Assembly (NCBI GenBank): GCA_904501815.1
Contig: CAJGCN010000062.1
Span: forward strand, 1-7,959
Direction: 5' to 3'
Length of the DNA stretch: 7,959 bases
Source of the DNA: an uncultured Clostridia bacterium
Lineage (GTDB): Bacteria; Bacillota; Clostridia; Christensenellales; Borkfalkiaceae
Position numbers and translations under genes: made by a program. Shown in pieces: positions 1 to 7,294 of the stretch. Below the pieces are notes generated by a model. It ran no database searches, had not been told where the DNA came from, and saw nothing but the letters and a program-made list of their open reading frames with translations. Position 1 is the first letter of the stretch. Every line of letters starts with the position of its first letter.

Positions 1-2747
1 ACCGTAATCGAAGCCGCGTTGCCTTGACCGAATTTAGAATTTCTAACCGTCAATTTCGTTAAGTTATAAAGATAAACGGTAGAATTCCAAGTGTTGTTAA
101 TGCTAACTTCATTCAAGCTGTATTGCACAGATTGTTTGTTTTTGTCCGCCGCGCTTACACCGCCGTCGGAGAATATACCAACGTTCACGTTTTGAATATT
201 CGCGTTATTCACGTTGACCGTACCGCCACGACAAACGATACCGTTCCACGAGCCACTATACTTTAAGATAGGTGTGGTATCAATTTTTTCGTTGGAGTAA
301 TCCGCAGCGCCGGTATAGTTGCCCGTAATACTCAAATCGTTGACGGTAAGCGTACCCGTATGATAATCAATTCTTTCACCGCTGTTGTCTAACGTATTCC
401 AATACAGGAACACGCCGACCTGCACTTCGTTGACGTAAAAGCCTGAAGTTCCTTCAACTGCCCATTTACCCCTATTGTCGTAGCGGTTATCCACCAAAGG
501 AAGTCCGCTTGCGTCCATTTGGAAGAAGTTTCCGTTGATAACGACGTTATCCGTTTGCACGTGGGTAATTCTTCTATACGCACCGAATTCGTAGGCGTTC
601 AAAGGCGCGCCTTTTTCAAAGTCCGCATAATCTTCTTTGGGAAGATCCACCGTGATGTTTCTCAGCACGTTAATCGTTTTCACCGCCGTATCCGCGTAGG
701 CTTTACGAAGGTCTGCGCTCGTATACACGTTCACGCCGTCGTTGACCTGCACCGTCATAGAAACGGGGTCAAGCACTTTGCCGTCTAAACGGGGATATTT
801 GGGCGCAAAGGTCAAGCGAACCGTTTGCCCTACGAGCGAAGAACCAAAGGTAATCACGCCGTTATCTGCCGTGAAATCCTTGCTCGGCGTTCCCCCTACG
901 TGCACGGAAATTTCGATATTTCCCGAAACGTAGTCGTAATGCTCGTCGCCACCGCCGATATCCAAACCTGCTTGGAAATTGCTTGCACCGACCGACATAA
1001 CCGCCGTAGCCTTTTCGTTGATAAAGGTCTTGGCTCTGTTTTCCGTCGTCGTCCACGTTGCGTTATAATCTGCGTGCAGTTCAAGCGCGGTCACCTTATT
1101 CACGATTTTTGCATTACGGGTGAAGACTACCGTATCGCCTTCTTGCGTCGTTCTCGTGAAGGTGATTTGGAATTCGCCAACCGCCGTCGGGGTGAATTTC
1201 ACGCCGTCAACGCCCGTCAATAAACCGTCTGCACCGTTAAAGTCAATCTTCGAATATTCGTCAAGGTTATACGCCGTGCCTTTGAAGAATACGAAGGTAA
1301 ACTCGTCTTTACTCGTTTTTCTTTCTTTATAATATTCGTCCGTATCTTTTGCAAGGAAGGTGGTTTCCGAAGTCTTTTCGTCTTCGTCTTCGGGGATTTC
1401 TTCCCAAGTCGCTTTCAAAATCAAGCTCGTGGGATAGGAATACGTTCCTTCCAACGGGAAATTAACGGGTTCACCGTTGTAAACGGTGGTATAGCCCGTA
1501 AACTTAAAGCCTTCTTTCTTAGGCACAGTCAAGGAATACGTTGCTCCGAACACGACTTCTTCCGTACCGTCGTAAGTCGCGTCGCCGTCGTTATCGAGCG
1601 TAAGCTTATATTTATTCGCTTCGTATTTTGCGTACAAAGTCAAATCGTCTTGAATTGCCGTTTTTTCGTCGAACAAATTCGTTAAGCCTGCTTCGGTATA
1701 CCAACCCTTAAAGGTATAACCTTCTTTCGTGGGTGCGGTAGGCAACGTAATCGTTTGACCTTTTTCCGTCGTTATTCTAAGAGCTTTCAGCTCCGTCGTA
1801 CCGTCGAGGAAAAATACGTCGCGTTTATTGTATTCAGGGTCTACTTCCCATTCCGCTACGACCGTGATATTCTCCGTCCAAGAATACGTTCCCGTCAAGG
1901 GGAATTCGTTGCCGTTATAGGTATAGCCTTTGAAAAAGTATCCTTCTCTCGTCGGTGCTTGCAAGGTGTACGCCCCGCCAAACAAAGCCGTCGTATCCTT
2001 ATTGTCCCCTTCGGCAAGTCTATTTACCGTAATCTTAAAGGTCTTAGGGGATTTTTTCACGTACAGCGTGAGATTGCCTTTTACCGCCGATTTTTGGTCG
2101 TAAGCCGTTTTACATTCCGCGTCGGTGAAAATACCGTCGATTTGATAGCCTGCGGCGACTTCCGTCCAAGCTTCTACGGCTTTTCCGTGTTCCACCGTTT
2201 TTATGCCGAGCGTTTCCGTGCCGTCTTTATAGGTGACGGTATATTTATTCAGCGACCATTGCGCGTAGACGGTGATACTGTTTTCGTGCGTATACGAATC
2301 CCCCGAAGCTTCAAACGGGTTGCCGTTCAACGTCCAGCCCGTGAAGGTATACCCTTCGCGCTGGGGCGTGGGAAGTTCGTAAGCTTCGCCGTAAACGACT
2401 TTCGCAGGGTCGATTGCCGTTGCCCCTTGATAATTTAAATTCATAATCACGTAAAGTTGCGAGCGCGTATATTTCGCATACAAGGTCATATTTTTCGTGA
2501 CGGTGCTATCCTGCTCGTAGGGTTTCGTGAGCGTTTCGTCAGTATACCACCCGACGAAAGTATAACCGTCTTTTTTCGGTGCGTCGGGAAGTTTGATCGG
2601 TTTGTCTTTTTCCAAATCGGTCATAATTTCCACTTTCTTGTCGCCGTCCATAAACGTGACGGTCAATCCGTCGTCGCAACCCGCCGCCGCGAAAGTCATT
2701 CCAACGCCAACGAGAAGTCCGACAAGTGCTTTTTGCCATTTTTTCAT
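1..2747 (-). CDS. Large surface lipoprotein with InlB-type repeats and a predicted beta-helix (5' part; continues past left edge)
   Basis: The open frame runs from ATG at 2745-2747 to the left edge, 915 codons with no stop, so the C-terminus is missing. Residues 1-24 form a type II signal peptide: a KKWQK basic start, a hydrophobic core, then FAAAGC with Cys24 as the predicted lipidated residue. The mature protein should sit on the outer face of the membrane. Residues 27-448 are six modules of about 65-70 residues of the InlB B-repeat type, each with a G(Y/F)xxxG(W/Y/I)-like core (for example EGYTFKGWYT) and most ending in LYAKY or VxAxW. An acidic linker follows (449-460, EEIPEDEDE). Residues of about 460-670 look like beta-sandwich (Ig-like) material. 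From about 672 on (VYTSADLRKAY, then INVLRNITV, GTLTVNDLSITGN, GGTVNVNNANIQN) the Asn/Val/Ile-rich rungs suggest a right-handed beta-helix, as in surface adhesins or polysaccharide-binding proteins. AAGGAG at 2757-2762 lies 9 nt before the ATG and supports this start. A role in adhesion or carbohydrate contact is inferred from architecture only. Confidence 0.9.
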   Translation of the reverse strand, partial: MKKWQKALVGLLVGVGMTFAAAGCDDGLTVTFMDGDKKVEIMTDLEKDKPIKLPDAPKKDGYTFVGWYTDETLTKPYEQDSTVTKNMTLYAKYTRSQLYVIMNLNYQGATAIDPAKVVYGEAYELPTPQREGYTFTGWTLNGNPFEASGDSYTHENSITVYAQWSLNKYTVTYKDGTETLGIKTVEHGKAVEAWTEVAAGYQIDGIFTDAECKTAYDQKSAVKGNLTLYVKKSPKTFKITVNRLAEGDNKDTTALFGGAYTLQAPTREGYFFKGYTYNGNEFPLTGTYSWTENITVVAEWEVDPEYNKRDVFFLDGTTELKALRITTEKGQTITLPTAPTKEGYTFKGWYTEAGLTNLFDEKTAIQDDLTLYAKYEANKYKLTLDNDGDATYDGTEEVVFGATYSLTVPKKEGFKFTGYTTVYNGEPVNFPLEGTYSYPTSLILKATWEEIPEDEDEKTSETTFLAKDTDEYYKERKTSKDEFTFVFFKGTAYNLDEYSKIDFNGADGLLTGVDGVKFTPTAVGEFQITFTRTTQEGDTVVFTRNAKIVNKVTALELHADYNATWTTTENRAKTFINEKATAVMSVGASNFQAGLDIGGGDEHYDYVSGNIEISVHVGGTPSKDFTADNGVITFGSSLVGQTVRLTFAPKYPRLDGKVLDPVSMTVQVNDGVNVYTSADLRKAYADTAVKTINVLRNITVDLPKEDYADFEKGAPLNAYEFGAYRRITHVQTDNVVINGNFFQMDASGLPLVDNRYDNRGKWAVEGTSGFYVNEVQVGVFLYWNTLDNSGERIDYHTGTLTVNDLSITGNYTGAADYSNEKIDTTPILKYSGSWNGIVCRGGTVNVNNANIQNVNVGIFSDGGVSAADKNKQSVQYSLNEVSINNTWNSTVYLYNLTKLTVRNSKFGQGNAASIT
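1404..2669 (-). repeat. Three tandem A-B pairs of InlB-type protein repeats
   Basis: Six repeat modules are visible in the lipoprotein, centred on a Gly-aromatic core at residues 61, 132, 200, 269, 343 and 413. They alternate between two types. Type A (cores 61, 200, 343) carries (W/I)(Y/F)T(D/E) after the core and ends in LTLYAKY or LTLYVKK. Type B (cores 132, 269, 413) has a (Y/F)GxxY box before the core, an NG(N/E)xx(F) segment after it, and ends in an A(Q/E/T)W motif. The A-to-A and B-to-B spacings are 137-144 residues, so the repeating unit appears to be a two-module block present three times. Similarity at protein level is moderate, so these are diverged copies rather than recent DNA duplications. 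Confidence 0.8.
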
Positions 2748-2756
2748 TATACGTTT

Positions 2757-2762
2757 CTCCTT
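2757..2762 (-). promoter_or_regulatory. Ribosome binding site of the lipoprotein gene
   Basis: The minus strand reads AAGGAG, 9 nt before the ATG at 2745-2747. It fixes the start of the lipoprotein and its signal peptide. A separate AT-rich run (A tract followed by T tract) lies just upstream at about 2768-2781. Confidence 0.8.
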
Positions 2763-2788
2763 TTTGAAAAAATTTTTTTTATAGCCAA

Positions 2789-2803
2789 GTTGCTATTTGC
2801 AAC
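2789..2803 (-). repeat. Small inverted repeat between the Ig-domain gene and the lipoprotein gene
   Basis: GTTGC and GCAAC arms of 5 bp flank a 5-nt loop in the 63-bp gap 2748-2810. On the minus strand it is followed, after a few bases, by an A tract and then a T tract. It may be a weak terminator, an mRNA processing hairpin or chance. I see no convincing sigma-A promoter in this gap, so the lipoprotein could be co-transcribed with the upstream operon. Confidence 0.35.
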
Positions 2804-2810
2804 GTACTAC

Positions 2811-3203
2811 CTAAATGAGTGTTAAAACGATAGAATCGGAAAGATTACTGCCGTCTTGGGTGTAGACGGTAATCGTCACGGAAGATACTCGCACGAAAAA
2901 AGTGACTACTCCCGTTTCGTCTACGATTACTCGTTCGTCGCTGGAAACGAAACGAACTTCTCTATTCGTCGTTTTCGCAGGCAACATTTTATAATAGAGT
3001 TTATAGCTGGAATTTTCGTCGTCTATTTCAATAGAGAGCCGTTTGCCGTCTTCAATCTTTTCGCCGTCTTCGTAGGTGAAGTAGATTTCACGGCATAAGA
3101 TATTGTTGTTTGCGTTCACGATTGCCTGACCGAAAAAACTGATCAGTAAAACCGCTAAGATACACTCCGTCAAAACGACGATAAATACGATTTTCTTGTT
3201 CAT
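2811..3203 (-). CDS. Small exported protein with one Ig-like (BIG2-like) domain
   Basis: This 130-residue protein starts with a lysine pair and a single strong hydrophobic segment (about residues 4-27). It is either a signal anchor or a signal peptide that could be cut near VNA at 29-31, so the rest should lie outside the membrane. The C-terminal half (about 82-130) matches the layout of bacterial Ig-like group 2 domains: FVSSDERVIVDETGVVTF, a VTITVYTQDG strand, and a closing SIVLTL strand. It is the third gene of the operon, starting 12 nt after the permease stop. Its Shine-Dalgarno, GGGGAGG at 3208-3214, sits only 4 nt before the ATG, so translation is probably coupled to the permease. The stop is TAG at 2811-2813. 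I do not recognise a named family for the whole protein. It may be an accessory extracellular subunit of the ABC system (inference). Confidence 0.8.
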   Translation of the reverse strand: MNKKIVFIVVLTECILAVLLISFFGQAIVNANNNILCREIYFTYEDGEKIEDGKRLSIEIDDENSSYKLYYKMLPAKTTNREVRFVSSDERVIVDETGVVTFFVRVSSVTITVYTQDGSNLSDSIVLTLI

Positions 3204-3215
3204 ACTTCCTCCCCG

Positions 3216-4862
3216 TTAAAACTGAATGTCGTTAAAATATACTTTCAGGTTGCGCCTGAACAGATACCAACGAATGATAAGAAACGCCGCCGCAAGTAAA
3301 ATAATTCTAATCCAACCGCTCGTAAAGCTGTCCATTAAAAGTAGGAGCGTTAAAACGCCTGCGATCGTTGCAGTGAAAAAGCCGATTACCACCGCTTTGG
3401 CTACGTTGGAATTGTTCACAACGCTATCCCCGCCTTTCATTGCATAGTCAAGGATTTTAGGATTGCATACGTCGATCTGGAAGCTCCAAAAGATATGCGC
3501 CGTCGTCATTAAAAACAGCACGAGCGTCATTAAACCTAAGTTGAGCAAGGAAAGCTCCGTCGTAATCGTAAGCATAATAAAGGTCGTGACGAGCGCGATA
3601 ATATTCACCACTTCCGCCACCGCGATTTTCGCCCATGCAATAATCATGGTGTTCGACGGCGCGGTTTTAAGAACCGCAAACTCACTTCCTTCCGAAGAAA
3701 GCGCGCTCGCGCTGTTCGCGTTATGCGTGCTTAAAATGCTCAGCGTTATCATCACGTTGAACGCGACGGATAAAAAGTCCCCGAGTACGTTCGTATTGAT
3801 AGCCGCGAGAATGAAATTAAACACGTAGGATAAAAGCGGGAAGGTAAGAATGGTCAGCACCGCCGAATTGAGCGATTGAGAGTTTCTTACGAACAGCTTA
3901 AATTCCTTTCTAAGGAAAGTTAAAAAAATGTTGTTATGCTTATGATGTTTGGGTTTGTGGCGTTTGTTCCCGCCCGCTTCTACCGTTGACGAAACGGCTT
4001 TGAAATAGAACGGCTTCGCCACGAAAAAGCACAGTGCGGAAAATCCTGCGAATACCGCAAGGGCAAGGGGTATACACCACAGCTGGCTTTCCCCGAACAA
4101 AAGATTGCCGAGAAAAATATACCACACCGCCAAGCTTGACAAGGACGCTAAAAATTCTTCCACCGCTACGATAAATTTCCCGTAAATAGCTACGAGCCGA
4201 ACGGGGGTCGGAAGCTTACTCAACAGCACCGTCAACAGCACGAAAACGAACACGAGCACCGTGCCGATTAAAAGCGCGTAGAGAAACATATGCTTTTCCA
4301 AAAACCGCTTGATATAAATGCAAGGAATAGATATAATTGCGCCGATAAGCACGGGGAACAGGCAAAGCATCAGCCAAACGGGGAGCAGGAATATCCAATA
4401 ACTTGCCCCGCCGACGAGCGCGCCGTAGGCGATTAAAAACGGAAGAATAAAGAAACAGCTTTTCTTAATTTCTTCCACCGCAAACACCGCGAGTTTACTG
4501 ATGAAAATTTCCCCGTATTTACAAGGAAAGGCAAGGAGCATGGTGTTTTCCTTACTTGTGTAGAGTATGGAAAGGATACTCCCTATTGCGGAGATGACCC
4601 CCACGACCTGCGTTAAAAACAAAATACTAATCAGCAAAGGTTTCGAGAGTTTGATTTGAAAGGAATCTCGAAAGTAGCCGAGCGCGAAATACGCCGCCGC
4701 AAACACGGCAATACACACGCAGACCTTTAAAAAGGTCAAAAACGCGCGCTTTTTACCGCTTTGGTTTTTTCGCAAACGCAACCGCTCGCCCATTTGCAAA
4801 AGCATTAAATATTTAATGCGCCGAATCGGGGTGTTTTTCAGTTGTTTTTCCTGCGTTTTCAT
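3216..4862 (-). CDS. ABC-2 type exporter permease, two-part, about 12 membrane segments
   Basis: This 548-residue polytopic membrane protein is probably the transmembrane subunit partnering the ATPase encoded just upstream. It has two related halves. Each carries a cytoplasmic motif typical of large ABC-2 permeases of the YtrC/PF16949-like type: SKENTMLLAFPCKYGEIFIS at about 103-122 and EGSEFAVLKTAPSNTMIIAW at about 391-410. Hydrophobic segments appear at about 43-64, 74-100, 121-150, 153-180, 191-214, 240-256, 260-283, then 331-356, 364-378, 405-432, 436-460, 487-510 and 516-533. The halves are joined by a Lys/His-rich linker (about 298-311, NKRHKPKHHKHNN). The ATG lies 5 nt after the ATPase stop, in TAA-AGGAT-ATG. 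The AGGA is only 1 nt from the ATG, too close for a normal ribosome site, so termination-reinitiation is likely. Substrate unknown. The family name comes from motif recall, not a search. Confidence 0.85.
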   Translation of the reverse strand: MKTQEKQLKNTPIRRIKYLMLLQMGERLRLRKNQSGKKRAFLTFLKVCVCIAVFAAAYFALGYFRDSFQIKLSKPLLISILFLTQVVGVISAIGSILSILYTSKENTMLLAFPCKYGEIFISKLAVFAVEEIKKSCFFILPFLIAYGALVGGASYWIFLLPVWLMLCLFPVLIGAIISIPCIYIKRFLEKHMFLYALLIGTVLVFVFVLLTVLLSKLPTPVRLVAIYGKFIVAVEEFLASLSSLAVWYIFLGNLLFGESQLWCIPLALAVFAGFSALCFFVAKPFYFKAVSSTVEAGGNKRHKPKHHKHNNIFLTFLRKEFKLFVRNSQSLNSAVLTILTFPLLSYVFNFILAAINTNVLGDFLSVAFNVMITLSILSTHNANSASALSSEGSEFAVLKTAPSNTMIIAWAKIAVAEVVNIIALVTTFIMLTITTELSLLNLGLMTLVLFLMTTAHIFWSFQIDVCNPKILDYAMKGGDSVVNNSNVAKAVVIGFFTATIAGVLTLLLLMDSFTSGWIRIILLAAAFLIIRWYLFRRNLKVYFNDIQF

Positions 4863-4867
4863 ATCCT

Positions 4868-7126
4868 TTATACGTTCTCCTGCGCCGAAGCGATTTCGTC
4901 CGATACGGAAGGAAGTTTTGCTTCGGGGTGTTGCGCGTATTGCAAATACAGCTGTTCAAGAGACAAGCCTTCTTTTTTAATGTCTTCCACGCGGTCTACA
5001 CGTTGCAAAGTGCCGTCCGCGATAATCGCGATACGGTCGCAAACCTTTTCAACGACTTCAATAACGTGGCTGGAAAAGAAGACGATATTCCCTGCGTCTG
5101 CGTGCTGGCGCATACATTCTTTAATTTGCCAAGAACTCGTCGGGTCAAGACCGGTCAGCGGCTCGTCCAACACCCAAACTTTCGGGTTATGAATCAGCGC
5201 GCCGATTACCATCGTCTTTTGTTTCATACCGTGCGAATAACTCTTAATTTCGTTGTCGAGCGCTTTTTCTAAGCCGAACATTTTCGCATATTTTTGAATA
5301 CGTTCGTTCTTGTCCTTTTCGCTGACCATATATAAATCGGCAACGTAGCTGATATATTCCCTGCCCGTCAAGTTTTCGTATACGGCGTGGTTATCCGAAA
5401 CGTAGCCCATATTCAGCTTAGCTTGCAAGGGCTGACGAGCAATATCGTAGCCTTGCACTTCAATCGAACCTTCCGTAATCGACTGTATGCCGACTAAGCT
5501 TTTAATCGTCGTACTCTTGCCCGCGCCGTTATGACCGATAAACCCGAACACTTCCCCTTCGTGAATTTCAAGGTTCAAGTTCTTGACGGCTTTTTTGTCC
5601 GTGCCTGCGTAAGTTTTCGAAAAGTTAATAATCTTTATCATACTTGCTCCTTCGGGGTGGAGAGGTTCTTTCACCGACCTTCCGCCGAGTTCTTTCAAAA
5701 GTTGCGCGTGATCCACTTGCATCAAGACCTTACGTTTTGCCAGCTCTTTGTGCGCATCCGACGTGCGATAGAGTAGCCCGTATATTCCCCAAATCGCGAA
5801 CATCAACGCGATAAAGGCAAGCCAAATCACGAGATTATACAGCCAATAGAAGGTCATCATAGTATCGCCTATTTGGAATTTCCAAACAAAAGACGAGTTG
5901 TATTTCAAAGGTACTGCCCACGCAAATTTATCAATGAAGAAATCGCTGTATAAGAAGAAATAGTCAACTTCTTCTCCGTTTACGTTCAAGGGCGAATTAT
6001 TCAGCCAACCGTTCAGAACCGCCGCCGACAGTACGTACACGGAAAACGCCGCGATTGCGCCGTACATCAACTTGATATTCGGTCGCTCGAAAATCCCCAA
6101 AGCTACGCCTAAAATCGGCAAGGCAAACGCGTAGGTATGGTTATACCAAAAGCCGAGCACGCCCGCTTCCGTTAAAACGTCTGACGTATTCGGGAGCAAG
6201 ATGGCACAAAATGCCCCCAACACGTTGACGAGATAGGTGAAATAAAACACGCTTTTTAAACGGAACACGTAGGCAAACAGCATTAAGACGATTGCCGTGT
6301 TGCAAAGGTGCAAGGGCAAGTTCGTCAAAGGGTCGCGGTGCGCCGTATAGCAAAAATACTGCATAAATCCGCTTAAAGAAAGCAAGATCAAAAATAGCAA
6401 CCGCTCGTCCTTACTCTTCTTTCGAAACGCGATATACGCAAGGGCAGGGAACGCAAAACCGATATAGATTAAAAGTCTGTGGGTTAAGGTAAAATCTACC
6501 GTTTCTTCCCCGATAATCCCAAAGAAGAGTTGCGGAAGATAAACAGGCATAAAAGCAGGCAAATACACGAGCATCCAAAGCCCCGCTTTGCCTATTCTCA
6601 CGCCGATTTTCGAAAAATCCGTTTGCCGAATTTTTTCGATAAGTCTTGCCCCTGCTATCCCGAACGCAAGCGCTAAGCAAATAGAATACGTCACCACTCG
6701 CCAGTCGAAATAGTCGGTATATCCAACGATACTCGTCGCTACGGGTTTTAAAAATATGGCGTTAAGCAGTAAGATAACGGGCGCGAAAAACGCCGTGAAA
6801 TCCGTCAAGCTTTGTTTTTTGAAAAATGGCTCGACCATTAACCCCGCAAGGGTGAAATAAGTAAACCATTTCAAAATCCCCGTAAGAGCGGTAATCGTGG
6901 GCGTGTTTGCCCCGCCTGATAAGCCGATTTGTTCGCTTACCGCTTCTAACGATATTAAGCAAGGCAAATAAACCAAAAACAACAACGCGGAAAGACAGCG
7001 AAAAAACAAGTTTTTTCTCGCGTAAGTTTTTTTACGGATAGTCGTTTCCCCTTTGCATAACCCGCCAACGAACCATATCGCGAAGGCGGACAAGAGCAAG
7101 CCGACCGTCAATATACTTTGATTCAT
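4868..7126 (-). CDS. Fusion of a YwaF/TMEM164-like membrane domain with an ABC transporter ATPase
   Basis: This 752-residue protein has two parts. Residues 1-495 are mostly membrane helices (about 5-24, 40-60, 82-99, 106-126, 145-162, 180-205, 215-235, 241-258, 275-312, 328-346, 353-372, 422-452). The stretch at about 255-312 carries the LPLHLCN motif (270-276) and a following GAFCAILLPN, which I recognise from the YwaF/TIGR02206 integral membrane family. Residues 496-752 are a full ABC ATPase: Walker A GHNGAGKST (531-539), an atypical Q-loop region YVSDN where Asp replaces Gln (about 575-579), signature SYSHGMKQ (629-636), Walker B VWVLDE (650-655, Glu655 catalytic), D-loop GLDP (659-662) and switch His687. 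SHGMKQ is typical of EcsA/YtrB-like exporter ATPases. The start has GGGAGA at 7137-7142, 10 nt upstream. No stop or frameshift is visible at the junction. The permease gene follows by 5 nt. Function of the membrane part is unknown. TMEM164 homologues have been linked to lipid acyl transfer, so a lipid-related role is possible but speculative. Confidence 0.88.
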   Translation of the reverse strand: MNQSILTVGLLLSAFAIWFVGGLCKGETTIRKKTYARKNLFFRCLSALLFLVYLPCLISLEAVSEQIGLSGGANTPTITALTGILKWFTYFTLAGLMVEPFFKKQSLTDFTAFFAPVILLLNAIFLKPVATSIVGYTDYFDWRVVTYSICLALAFGIAGARLIEKIRQTDFSKIGVRIGKAGLWMLVYLPAFMPVYLPQLFFGIIGEETVDFTLTHRLLIYIGFAFPALAYIAFRKKSKDERLLFLILLSLSGFMQYFCYTAHRDPLTNLPLHLCNTAIVLMLFAYVFRLKSVFYFTYLVNVLGAFCAILLPNTSDVLTEAGVLGFWYNHTYAFALPILGVALGIFERPNIKLMYGAIAAFSVYVLSAAVLNGWLNNSPLNVNGEEVDYFFLYSDFFIDKFAWAVPLKYNSSFVWKFQIGDTMMTFYWLYNLVIWLAFIALMFAIWGIYGLLYRTSDAHKELAKRKVLMQVDHAQLLKELGGRSVKEPLHPEGASMIKIINFSKTYAGTDKKAVKNLNLEIHEGEVFGFIGHNGAGKSTTIKSLVGIQSITEGSIEVQGYDIARQPLQAKLNMGYVSDNHAVYENLTGREYISYVADLYMVSEKDKNERIQKYAKMFGLEKALDNEIKSYSHGMKQKTMVIGALIHNPKVWVLDEPLTGLDPTSSWQIKECMRQHADAGNIVFFSSHVIEVVEKVCDRIAIIADGTLQRVDRVEDIKKEGLSLEQLYLQYAQHPEAKLPSVSDEIASAQENV
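5639..5652 (-). promoter_or_regulatory. Internal ribosome site and ATG that could start the ATPase alone
   Basis: Within the fusion gene the minus strand reads AAGGAG (5647-5652), then CAAGT, then ATG (5639-5641), in frame with the ATPase. Reinitiation here would give a 257-residue protein starting MIKIINFSK, the usual length and start for a stand-alone exporter ATPase. In the fusion frame the same bases encode Glu-Gly-Ala-Ser-Met (492-496). This suggests the ATPase was once, or still is, translated from its own start. Confidence 0.65.
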
Positions 7127-7162
7127 TTTCTTGCGTTCTCCCGTTCTGATTTTTTCGGCTAC

Positions 7163-7192
7163 ATTTTATCACAAGGAAAGCTTGGTTGTCAA
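7163..7192 (-). promoter_or_regulatory. Sigma-A promoter P2 of the ABC operon
   Basis: On the minus strand TTGACA (7187-7192, exact consensus) is followed by an 18-nt spacer and TAAAAT (7163-7168), preceded by an extended -10 TGA (7169-7171). Transcription would start near 7156, leaving a leader of about 30 nt before the ATG at 7126. Fit is strong apart from the slightly long spacer. Confidence 0.75.
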
Positions 7193-7294
7193 CTCTCTAA
7201 ACAACCCTTTCCAAACGGATAGAATCTAACGTTTTTCACCTGTATTTTACCGCTTTATCACAATTCTTGCGCTTTATCGGCGATATTGCTTTAT
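7165..7294 (-). repeat. Short direct repeats upstream of and overlapping P2
   Basis: The minus-strand heptamer ATAAAGC occurs three times, at 7288-7294, 7271-7277 and 7252-7258 (spacings 17 and 19 bp). A longer unit, TTGTGATAAA, occurs at 7254-7263 and again at 7165-7174, where it overlaps the P2 -10 region. They could be binding sites for a regulator of P2, or relics of duplicated promoter DNA. At 7-10 bp they are short enough to need statistical testing. Confidence 0.35.

Noticed and set aside
519..1332. Several plus-strand frames of 63-132 codons
   Set aside because: They overlap each other and the lipoprotein frame, and show low-complexity basic translations without recognisable motifs.
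1755..2438. 227-codon open frame on the plus strand opposite the lipoprotein gene
   Set aside because: It is antisense to a well-supported coding frame with signal peptide and repeats. Its translation is Arg/Phe-rich with no domain and no ribosome site, as expected of a shadow frame.
2789..2803. Terminator between the Ig-domain gene and the lipoprotein gene
   Set aside because: The stem is only 5 bp and is not followed directly by a T run on the minus strand, so I list it only as an inverted repeat.
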